45,707 bases of DNA from a virus. The notes beneath the pieces are model-generated. The model made no database searches. It worked only from the letters and a program-made list of their open reading frames with translations, and had not been told where the DNA came from. Made by a program: the position numbers and the translations under genes. The stretch is taken from IMG/VR virus record IMGVR_UViG_3300017917_003135, positions 1 through 45,707 of that record; one strand, written 5' to 3'. Positions 35,801 through 42,134 of this stretch are shown piece by piece (position 1 is the stretch's first letter; each line of letters starts with the position of its first letter).

Positions 35801-36132
35801 TTCTTGCTAATGACAATAGGATTCTTTCTGCTATCCCTGTCGATCAACTAAAAGGGTCTCAGAATGCCCTTGTAAAATTTTTAGGATATAAACAGTTACC
35901 ATTTACAGATGAAGAAATGTTTGTTGTAGCATTTAAACCAAGAATAACTAAGGCTGGTAAAAAAATGGCATCTTTAACTCTTGCAGATACTTCAAGAGAT
36001 TTACATTCAGTAACCGTATTTCCAACATCTTTTGCTAAAGCATATATGCATATTAAAGAAGGAAATACCTATAAGTTTGTTTTTGGAGAAACTAAAGATG
36101 GTACAGTTATATTAGAAGACGTATTGATTTAA
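32848..36132 (+). CDS. dnaE: DNA polymerase III alpha subunit (C-family, DnaE-like)
   Basis: The 1094-residue bacterial-type replicative polymerase begins one base after the SSB stop. The N-terminal PHP domain has the metal-ligand string [11 protein letters not shown] and ITDHGTLSG. The palm carries [28 protein letters not shown] and the catalytic acids at PDIDTDIQ (Asp425, 427, 429). Next come the fingers region and [22 protein letters not shown], then [11 protein letters not shown] and the (HhH)2 region. An OB fold ([30 protein letters not shown]) is near the C-terminus. It is slightly shorter than cellular DnaE and ends after the OB region without a clear tau-binding tail. Phage C-family polymerases are less usual than A- or B-family ones. 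Confidence 0.95.
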   Translation: [1094 protein letters not shown]

Positions 36133-36150
36133 AATAAGGAGAATAAAATA

Positions 36151-37167
36151 ATGACAATGTCTACAGAAGATGTATTAGCACAATTAGATCCAAGGATTAG
36201 AAAAAATTTATCTACAGGAGAGGGAATACGTGTAGAGTATCAGCCTACACCAAGCCATGGTCTAAACAGAGCCCTTAATGGTGGCTTGCCGTATGGTCGT
36301 CAAGTTTTAATTTGGGGAAGCAAATCAAGCGCTAAGTCATCTTTATGTTTACAGACTATTGCGCTAGCACAACAAGAAGGAAGGGTCTGTGCTTGGATTG
36401 ATGCAGAGATGTCATATTCCGAAGATTGGGCAAAAAAATTAGGAGTAGATACTTCTAAATTAATCTATTCTCAGGCTAGAACAATCAATGAAATGGTTGA
36501 TGTAGGAACAAATTTAATTAATGCAGGAGTAGACCTTGTTGTTGTTGATTCAATTACATCATTGCTTCCAGCAATTTATTTTGAAAAAGATTCTGATGAA
36601 TTAAAACAATTAGAAAATACAAAACAAATTGGTGCAGAATCAAGAGATTTTAGCAATGCATGGAAAATGATTAACTATGCTAATAATAAAATAAAGCCAA
36701 CATTATTTATTTTAATATCTCAATCAAGAAATAATATTAATGCCATGTATACAAGCCAGCAACCTTCTGGTGGCCAGGCAACTAAATTTTATTCCTCAAC
36801 AGTGATTAAACTATTTTCATCAGAATCGGATAACCAGGCCATAAAAGGGAAAATTCATGTTGGTGATAAATTAATTGAAGAAAAAGTTGGAAGAAAAATT
36901 AGATGGGATTTACAATTTTCTAAAACTAGTCCAGGATTTCAATCTGGGGAATATGATTTTTATTTCAGAGGCGACAATGTCGGAATTGATACTGTGGCTG
37001 ATCTTGTTGATACTGCAGAACTTATGGGGATTGTTACTAGAACTGGAGCCTGGTACTTATTGCCAGACGGCTCTAAAGTTCAAGGTAGAGATGGATTTAT
37101 TGATAAGGTAAGAGAAGATAAAAAATTATTCTTAGAGATTTTAGAAAAGGTAAAAACGTTTGGATAA
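36151..37167 (+). CDS. recA: RecA-like recombinase with variant Walker A
   Basis: The 338-residue protein has a TAAGGAG ribosome site. It would form ATP-dependent filaments for strand exchange and repair. The core shows GLNRALNGGLPYGRQVLIWG, the P-loop GSKSSAKS (residues 56-63) and the Walker B string VDLVVVDSITSLLP. Switch-like LFILISQSRNNI and an L2-like loop (QQPSGGQATKFYSS) follow. Ala replaces the usual Gly before the P-loop Lys, a departure also tolerated in phage UvsX-like proteins, which vary at that place. The C-terminal domain is short. The next peptide overlaps its end. Confidence 0.9.
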   Translation: MTMSTEDVLAQLDPRIRKNLSTGEGIRVEYQPTPSHGLNRALNGGLPYGRQVLIWGSKSSAKSSLCLQTIALAQQEGRVCAWIDAEMSYSEDWAKKLGVDTSKLIYSQARTINEMVDVGTNLINAGVDLVVVDSITSLLPAIYFEKDSDELKQLENTKQIGAESRDFSNAWKMINYANNKIKPTLFILISQSRNNINAMYTSQQPSGGQATKFYSSTVIKLFSSESDNQAIKGKIHVGDKLIEEKVGRKIRWDLQFSKTSPGFQSGEYDFYFRGDNVGIDTVADLVDTAELMGIVTRTGAWYLLPDGSKVQGRDGFIDKVREDKKLFLEILEKVKTFG

Positions 37168-37339
37168 AAAATATTCTGTATATCCAGGCAGATTTCCTTG
37201 CCATACTTGCAAAGAAGAGGTTTTAACTATGAGGGTTTGGTTAGAAACAACAGATTGCACCTGGATGTGTAGCAATAAACATTTATCAAAAGTTACATTA
37301 GTTAAACAAACTAGTTATACAAAAAGGAATAGGGTATAA
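37160..37339 (+). CDS. 59-residue zinc-ribbon peptide (TTG start)
   Basis: The frame starts at TTG within the last codons of recA and ends inside the next promoter. The product has CHTCKEE (Cys14, Cys17) and CTWMCSNKH (Cys33, Cys37), a CxxC/CxxxC zinc ribbon, with a basic C-terminus (SYTKRNRV). TTG is the only plausible start upstream of the first cysteine, overlapping recA by eight bases. It fills the 180 bases between recA and the oxygenase gene. Function is unknown, probably nucleic-acid or protein binding. Confidence 0.6.
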   Translation: MDKKYSVYPGRFPCHTCKEEVLTMRVWLETTDCTWMCSNKHLSKVTLVKQTSYTKRNRV

Positions 37340-37340
37340 T
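37335..37340 (+). promoter_or_regulatory. -10 box, leaderless start for tandem oxygenase gene
   Basis: TATAAT overlaps the zinc-ribbon stop and ends six bases before the ATG at 37347. There is no ribosome site next to that ATG, so transcription starting on the ATG is expected. Confidence 0.5.
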
Positions 37341-37346
37341 AAAGAT

Positions 37347-38672
37347 ATGAATAATTTTCCAGAATTAAAAAATTTACCTAAATATAAGGCATTAAGAAAT
37401 AGTCAGCCTGAAATACATGATCAAAACTTTATCCCAAAAATTTCTAGTAATATTTTAACTAAAAAACAAATAGATTATTTATACTCAATGATAAATGCAT
37501 ACCCGAAAGAACAAATAAGAGTTCAAAAATGGGGAGGTCAAGGTTGTTATGATAATATTTTAATTCCAAACGACATTAAAGAAACAATTTTATTAGAAGC
37601 AAATAAAATGTCTAAAGAAGAACTAGAAATAGAACAAATATCTTTAATTCGATATTCTCCAGAGTTTGGATATGATGTTAAATTGTTTCCACATTATGAC
37701 ACAAGACCATGTGAAATGTTTGTCTTTGACTTACAATTAAAAGCAAATGAAGAATGGGGAATTTTTATTGAAGGAGAAAAATATAATTTAAAAGATAATC
37801 AAGCAATATTATTCTCTGGAACACAACAAATGCATTGGAGAGAAAATAAAAAACTATCTCCAAATGCACAAATTGATATGATTTTTGTATGGCTATCTCA
37901 TAAAGAAAAAAAAGCATTATCTAACAGCCATTCAGTAATAATGAAAAATAGAGAAATGGTTTTATTGGACGAAACTAAAATCTCTAACATGGAGATTCCA
38001 TATAGCATTGATGTAAGAAAAGGACTAATGAAAAATTCTGTATGCAAAAATATTTTTACAGATAAAGAAATAAAAGATATATATAGTTTAATTGACTATA
38101 ATCAAACAGAAAACACTACAGTAGTTTCAATTTATGCTCAAAAGGCCTGGTTTACACAATTCCCAGAAAATATTTTACAAAAGGTTACTAGTATTGCAGA
38201 AAATGAATACAATGAAAAGTTGACGCTAGAGGGTATATCTTTTGCAAGATATTCTAAAGATTATGGAAATCGTCCAAACCTAACACCACACTACGATAAT
38301 ACTTTTATTGAACAACGATTGACGCTTGACATTCAATTAAGAGCAAATATAAAATGGCCAATTGTTGTTGAAGATCAAGTTTTTATTTTACAAAATAATG
38401 AAGGGTTAACATTTTCTGGAACACACCAAATACATTGGAGAGAGCCGATAGAGTTTGAGGATGATCATTTTGTAGAAATGTTATTTTGTCATTTTTCTTT
38501 AAAAAATAAAAAACCAATATCTTTGCAAGAAAAGGTTCAGATAGAAGGAAAAATGTCTTTATATTCTAATAAATATTCTGTAAAATTAATGGATACAATT
38601 TCTCAATATAAAAACCTTATTGGCTGGCTAAAAAAAATGACAGATAAACTTAGCGAAAGCGATAGTCACTAA
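37347..38672 (+). CDS. Tandem 2-oxoglutarate/Fe(II) oxygenase-like protein
   Basis: The 441-residue protein consists of two homologous halves. Each carries the double-stranded beta-helix iron triad. Half one has His116-Tyr-Asp118 (FPHYDTRP) and His163 (MHWRE). Half two has His315-Tyr-Asp317 (TPHYDNTF) and His363 (IHWRE). The HxD-to-His spacing is 45-46 residues in both. Around them are FDLQLKANEEWGIFIEG / LDIQLRANIKWPIVVED and ILFSGTQQ / TFSGTHQ. Substrates of such phage oxygenases (protein side chains, nucleotides or small metabolites) cannot be read from sequence. The single-domain relative at 38971 is a third copy. The start is set by the TATAAT box six bases upstream. Confidence 0.75.
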   Translation: MNNFPELKNLPKYKALRNSQPEIHDQNFIPKISSNILTKKQIDYLYSMINAYPKEQIRVQKWGGQGCYDNILIPNDIKETILLEANKMSKEELEIEQISLIRYSPEFGYDVKLFPHYDTRPCEMFVFDLQLKANEEWGIFIEGEKYNLKDNQAILFSGTQQMHWRENKKLSPNAQIDMIFVWLSHKEKKALSNSHSVIMKNREMVLLDETKISNMEIPYSIDVRKGLMKNSVCKNIFTDKEIKDIYSLIDYNQTENTTVVSIYAQKAWFTQFPENILQKVTSIAENEYNEKLTLEGISFARYSKDYGNRPNLTPHYDNTFIEQRLTLDIQLRANIKWPIVVEDQVFILQNNEGLTFSGTHQIHWREPIEFEDDHFVEMLFCHFSLKNKKPISLQEKVQIEGKMSLYSNKYSVKLMDTISQYKNLIGWLKKMTDKLSESDSH

Positions 38673-38963
38673 ATGAGTGAAAAATCAGAAATAAAAAAAA
38701 TAAAAGCAAAAGCACATAAAAACTCTGGGCGTGGAAATAAAAAAGGAGACGCTACTTGGGGAGATTTTGTTATTGATATTAAAGAGGCATCAAAATCTTT
38801 TGTTTTAAATGAAAAGGTTTGGAGTAAAATAACAACGGATGCAATAAGGTCTGGAATTGATAAATCTCCAGCGCTAGTAGTAGTACTTGGAACTGGCTCT
38901 AAAAAAGTAAGACTTTTTATTTCTGAATTTTCAGTAATTGAAGATATGATTGATGAGGTATAA
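38673..38963 (+). CDS. PDDEXK-like small nuclease, possible Holliday junction resolvase
   Basis: The 96-residue protein starts directly after the previous stop. It shows SGRGNKKGDATWGDFVIDIKEASKSFVLNEKVWSKITTDA, then SPALVVVLG and a final strand KVRLFIS. The order fits small PDDEXK nucleases: acidic Asp26, then Asp35-x-Lys37 on a strand, then a Ser/Trp helix and a PALVV strand. Related small phage proteins are thought to cut branched DNA. With RecA and a RuvC-like protein nearby, a resolvase or repair nuclease role is reasonable, though the Asp-x-Lys pairing is my reading of a short protein. Confidence 0.5.
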   Translation: MSEKSEIKKIKAKAHKNSGRGNKKGDATWGDFVIDIKEASKSFVLNEKVWSKITTDAIRSGIDKSPALVVVLGTGSKKVRLFISEFSVIEDMIDEV

Positions 38964-38964
38964 T
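38959..38964 (+). promoter_or_regulatory. -10 box, leaderless start for single-domain oxygenase
   Basis: TATAAT overlaps the end of the nuclease gene and stands six bases before the ATG at 38971, the same spacing as at 13992 and 37347. The nearest GAGG is 12 bases away and inside the promoter region. Confidence 0.5.
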
Positions 38965-38970
38965 AATAAT

Positions 38971-39627
38971 ATGAATACTAAAAGCGGGATATTTAAAACT
39001 TTTTTTACAAAAAAAGAAGAAGAAACTTTAAGGAATTTAATAGAAGAAAACCGAAAATTAGAAAGAGGCACTAGTCGTTTTGCCCCAATGATTATTAAAT
39101 CTATGTCTAGAGAGCAAATAGAATTTGTAGTTCCAGAAGATATTAAGCAAAAATTATTAGATCTTGCAAAGCAGTTTATAGATGATCCAGATTTAGAATT
39201 AACCCATTATCAATATTTAGATTATTATGGTAAATATGGAGAGGGAAATTCTCCTAACCTGCCACCACATTTAGATGTTGAAAATTATTATACTAAGGTA
39301 AGTATTGACTATCAAATGTCTAGTAATATAGACTGGGCAATTGTGGTTGAAAATGAAAAGTTTATATTAAAAGATAATGAAGTTTTGGTGTTTGAGGCTG
39401 GAGAAAGAATTCATTGGAGAGATCCAATTATTTTAAAAGAAAATGATAGATGTGAAGTTATTGTTTTTCATTTTTCCAATAAATTTGAGCATCAACCATA
39501 TGCTGAAAAACAAATGAGTAAAGAAGAAAGAAATCTAATTATTCAAAAACATAGTGATATGCCAAGAATGCAAAAATATAGAGAGCAATTTTTTAAACAA
39601 CTAGAAGAACTAAAAAAGGAAAAGTAA
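38971..39627 (+). CDS. Single-domain 2-oxoglutarate/Fe(II) oxygenase-like protein
   Basis: The 218-residue protein is a paralogue of the two halves at 37347-38672. Its triad is His100-Leu-Asp102 (PPHLDVEN) and His148 (IHWRDP), with 46 residues between, the same spacing as the tandem gene. SIDYQMSSNIDWAIVVENEKFILKDNEVLVF matches the strands of the other copies. Its C-terminus is a charged coiled helix (MQKYREQFFKQLEELKKEK). The ATG at 38971 is preferred over TTG or ATG starts at 38950-38953 that lie in the promoter. The stop overlaps the next ATG (TAATG). Confidence 0.72.
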   Translation: MNTKSGIFKTFFTKKEEETLRNLIEENRKLERGTSRFAPMIIKSMSREQIEFVVPEDIKQKLLDLAKQFIDDPDLELTHYQYLDYYGKYGEGNSPNLPPHLDVENYYTKVSIDYQMSSNIDWAIVVENEKFILKDNEVLVFEAGERIHWRDPIILKENDRCEVIVFHFSNKFEHQPYAEKQMSKEERNLIIQKHSDMPRMQKYREQFFKQLEELKKEK

Positions 39628-39932
39628 TGGAAACAGAAAAAACAACACTTGAATCAATCAATGGTTTAGTAGAAATTGCTGAATATATGGACGATAAAGA
39701 ATTAACAACTTCTTTAGAAATGATTGCTAAACTTATTTTGAAGCCAGACATTCCTATTGCTGTAGCCACTATTGAAATTGTTAGATTGCAAGCAATTGCA
39801 GCAAAACTTTCTTTAAAAGCAACTTGGATGGCTAATGTAGACAAAAATAATAGAGCAAAAAAGAATATATATTATACTGCAGCAGAGTCAGTAAATAATT
39901 TAGTATCTGCATTAAAATATATTACTAGATGA
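39627..39932 (+). CDS. Small helical hypothetical protein
   Basis: The 101-residue protein overlaps the previous stop (TAATG). It is almost wholly helical, with repeats of hydrophobic heptads: LESINGLVEIAEYMDDKELTTSLEMIAKLIL, then AVATIEIVRLQAIAAKLSLKATWMAN, then a basic NKNRAKKN-like segment and a last helix. There is no membrane segment. I recognise no family. Position before a Cas4-like nuclease suggests a DNA-metabolism accessory. Confidence 0.6.
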   Translation: METEKTTLESINGLVEIAEYMDDKELTTSLEMIAKLILKPDIPIAVATIEIVRLQAIAAKLSLKATWMANVDKNNRAKKNIYYTAAESVNNLVSALKYITR

Positions 39933-39936
39933 AAAC

Positions 39937-39945
39937 TGATATACT
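39937..39945 (+). promoter_or_regulatory. Extended -10 box (TGATATACT) for nuclease gene
   Basis: TGATATACT lies just after the previous stop and is followed by a leader of about 20 bases with AGAAGAG before the ATG at 39968. It is the last of the TGnTATA-type boxes in the window. Confidence 0.4.
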
Positions 39946-39967
39946 ATAAACTAACGAGAAGAGATAT

Positions 39968-40804
39968 ATGACTAAAAATTTATTACAAGAAATTATGATT
40001 AAAACAGAAAGCACTCCTAAGCCAGCATTTGATGTTTCTGGAATAGCAGAAAAAATAAATAGTGGGTATCTTGCAAATCAAGATCCAAAATTTATGACTA
40101 AAAAAACTTTTGCCCCATCTACACTAACTTATAGTGATGGAAATGGAGTTTGTCCAAGATATTGGTATCTTGCTTTTGAGGGGGCAATATTTGAAAGTTA
40201 CAGTACTCCATATGAGATTGCAAATATGAGTAGTGGAACTTATTCCCATAGCAGAATTGAAAAGGCATTGTTAGATTCTGGAATTGCAAAAGTATTTCAA
40301 AAAGAAAATCCTAAAACAAAAGAACTTGAAAACACAACAGAGTTTAAAGTAATAAATTCAAACCCTCCAATTTTTGGTTACGGAGACTGCATGTTGGTTT
40401 GGAATGATGAAGAAATTGTTGGAGAAATTAAAACTCAAAACAATGAGGCATTTGAATATAGAAAAAGAGCGGGTAAGCCTAAAAAAGATCATGTGGCGCA
40501 AACATTAATTTATATGAAAGTTTTAAAAAAGTCTAAAGGCATTATTATTTATGAAAATAAAAATAATCACGAATTATTATTGTTTCCTATTGAAGTGAAC
40601 GATCACTATAGAAAGTATATTGATAGTACTTTTGAATGGATGAACGATGTTTTTGCTGCATGGAAAAATAAGCAACTACCAATTAAAAATTATAGAAACA
40701 ACGCAAAAATATGTAAAACTTGCCCAGTTAAAAAAGCATGCGACGAGGCTGGAGATGGGGTAATAAAAATAACATCTCTACAGGAATTAAGTGAAACAAT
40801 GTAG
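39968..40804 (+). CDS. Cas4/RecB-like PD-(D/E)XK exonuclease with predicted Fe-S cluster
   Basis: The 278-residue protein is a RecB/Cas4-family nuclease. The active-site order is His94, Asp140 (FGYGDCML), Glu153-x-Lys155 (VGEIKTQ) and Gln178 (AQTLIYMKVL). Four cysteines suit a 4Fe-4S cluster closing the fold: Cys62 (VCPRYWYL) near the N-terminus and Cys249, Cys252, Cys258 (ICKTCPVKKACDE) near the C-terminus. Such enzymes resect DNA ends to make single strands for RecA. There is no CRISPR array or cas gene nearby, so this is a recombination enzyme. Its 3' end overlaps the next gene by 14 bases. Confidence 0.88.
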   Translation: MTKNLLQEIMIKTESTPKPAFDVSGIAEKINSGYLANQDPKFMTKKTFAPSTLTYSDGNGVCPRYWYLAFEGAIFESYSTPYEIANMSSGTYSHSRIEKALLDSGIAKVFQKENPKTKELENTTEFKVINSNPPIFGYGDCMLVWNDEEIVGEIKTQNNEAFEYRKRAGKPKKDHVAQTLIYMKVLKKSKGIIIYENKNNHELLLFPIEVNDHYRKYIDSTFEWMNDVFAAWKNKQLPIKNYRNNAKICKTCPVKKACDEAGDGVIKITSLQELSETM

Positions 40805-41090
40805 TTGGTGCCTTAATGCCTTTAAGGCTAATGTAAGTTATCAAGTTTACTGTAGCGTTTCTTGTAGAGAGAGCGCTACTAAAGAAAAAATTTTTTCTAG
40901 ATATAGTATTACTAAAAGACAAAAGCGTAAACTAAAGCCTAAAAAATGTTCTGGTGGATGCGGTATTATTTTATCTATTTATAATGATGATAATTTATGT
41001 AATGCCTGTAAAATTAATAATAAGGATGTCGCTAAAACATTAAAAAAAATCAAAGGAATGATGCGTGATAGCAAAAATAATAAATCTTAA
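40791..41090 (+). CDS. Double zinc-ribbon protein
   Basis: The 99-residue protein starts at GTG within the end of the nuclease gene. It carries two cysteine knuckle pairs: CSWCLNAF with YCSVSC in the N-terminal 27 residues, and KCSGGCGII with LCNAC further on. A basic helix between them (ITKRQKRKLKPKK) suits nucleic-acid binding. A product this Cys/Lys-rich between two nucleases may guide DNA processing, but no activity motif is present. It overlaps the RuvC-like gene by 26 bases. Confidence 0.65.
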   Translation: MKQCSWCLNAFKANVSYQVYCSVSCRESATKEKIFSRYSITKRQKRKLKPKKCSGGCGIILSIYNDDNLCNACKINNKDVAKTLKKIKGMMRDSKNNKS

Positions 41091-41646
41091 TTCAATAAAT
41101 AAAAATACTATTTGTTCAGTAGATGCAAGTACAAATAGTATTGCCTTTGCTATTTTTACTAATAAAGAGTTAAAAACAGTAGGAAAGATAAAATTTGATG
41201 GAAGTACTATATATGAAAAAATTGGAGACGCTTACGCAAAAACAAGAGCGTTGTTTGATTCGTATGTTATTGATGCTGTGGTAATAGAGCATACTATTTT
41301 TATGAATAGTCCAAAAACGGTTTCTGATTTAGCATTAATTCAGGGTGCCGTTCTGGCAGCATTTTGGGAATGTGAAGTAAAAGAAATAGGCTCTGTTTCT
41401 CCAATTACTTGGCAAAGTTATATTGGAAATAAAAAGTTTACAAAAGAAGAAAAAATTCAAATGAGATCTCAGTATCCAAATAAATCAGAATCTTGGTATA
41501 AAGCACAAGAGCGTGAAATAAGAAAAGAAAGAACAATTAGATTTATCAATGTTCAGTATGGTAAAGAAATTAAAGATAATGACGTTGCTGATGCTTGCGG
41601 GATAGGACACTGGGCAATCAATAACTGGGACAAGTTGACAAAATAA
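41065..41646 (+). CDS. ruvC: RuvC-like Holliday junction resolvase
   Basis: The 193-residue RNase H-fold nuclease starts at GTG inside the preceding gene. The four catalytic acids are in family order: Asp20 (ICSVDASTNS), Glu75 (AVVIEHTIF), then Asp173 and Asp176 (DNDVADACGIGHWA). VSPITWQSYIGNK (about 111-123) matches the RuvC substrate-loop region. An insertion of about 40 charged residues follows it (QMRSQYPNKSESWYKAQER). It would resolve recombination or replication junctions before packaging. A separate PDDEXK-like candidate at 38673 may overlap in function. Confidence 0.8.
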   Translation: MIAKIINLNSINKNTICSVDASTNSIAFAIFTNKELKTVGKIKFDGSTIYEKIGDAYAKTRALFDSYVIDAVVIEHTIFMNSPKTVSDLALIQGAVLAAFWECEVKEIGSVSPITWQSYIGNKKFTKEEKIQMRSQYPNKSESWYKAQEREIRKERTIRFINVQYGKEIKDNDVADACGIGHWAINNWDKLTK

Positions 41647-41649
41647 ACT

Positions 41650-41805
41650 ATGGCTGCTAAACTATATACAAGCGAGACTTGGCTTCGTAAACGATATGTT
41701 ATAGATAAAAAGTCTCCACAGGAGATTGCAAAGGAGTGTGGAACTAGTGTTGAAACTATCTACGTCTACCTTGCAAAATCTGGATTGAGGAAATCAAAAC
41801 GATGA
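41650..41805 (+). CDS. 51-residue helix-turn-helix peptide
   Basis: The peptide starts at an ATG four bases after the RuvC-like stop and ends in TGA overlapping the next ATG (ATGA at 41802-41805). Basic residues flank a compact HTH: WLRKRYVIDKKSPQEIAKECGTSVETIYVYLAKSGLRKSKR. The pattern 'P-x-E-I-A-x-x-x-x-x-S-x-E-T-I-Y-x-Y-L' is that of small regulator or terminase-like HTHs. Arg codons here are CGT/CGA, unlike neighbouring AGA. A transcription regulator or adaptor is likely. Its target is unknown. Confidence 0.65.
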   Translation: MAAKLYTSETWLRKRYVIDKKSPQEIAKECGTSVETIYVYLAKSGLRKSKR

Positions 41806-42134
41806 AATTGAAACCAGTATATTCTGATGTAAAAGATTTTAAGTGTGATGATTTGTATCTACATTCTGTAGGTGCCCCATCTGGAAGGGCAATTTGGCAG
41901 GCTTGTCATTCAATTGCACAAATGTTAATTGATAAAAATATTGCATATGGGGATTCTGCTTTATCTCCAGTTAGGATATTTAGCAAATCCGATCCAGCAG
42001 AACAATTACGAGTACGAATTGATGATAAATTAAGTCGTCTTATGAAAGGCACTGAATATATAGGAGACAATGATATTGATGATTTAATTGGATATTTGGT
42101 ATTATTAAAAATAGCCAAGGAAAAAAATGAATAA
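41802..42134 (+). CDS. Nmad1-like (DUF1599) nucleotide-modification-associated protein
   Basis: The 110-residue protein starts in ATGA overlap with the HTH peptide. Its core, LIDKNIAYGDSAL (43-54) then QLRVRIDDKLSRLM (68-81) and DIDDLIGYLVLLKIA (91-105), matches the pattern 'K-N-x-x-YG-D-S ... R-I-x-D-K-x-x-R-L ... D-x-x-D-x-x-x-Y'. I associate this with the family called nucleotide modification associated domain 1. Such proteins accompany DNA-base or dNTP modification systems in phages, but their chemistry is not settled. No other recognisable base-modification enzyme is in this window. Confidence 0.55.
   Translation: MKLKPVYSDVKDFKCDDLYLHSVGAPSGRAIWQACHSIAQMLIDKNIAYGDSALSPVRIFSKSDPAEQLRVRIDDKLSRLMKGTEYIGDNDIDDLIGYLVLLKIAKEKNE

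Noticed and set aside
39968-40804. Cas4-like protein as a sign of a CRISPR system
   Set aside because: No repeat-spacer array or other cas gene is present. Phages often carry this nuclease for recombination.
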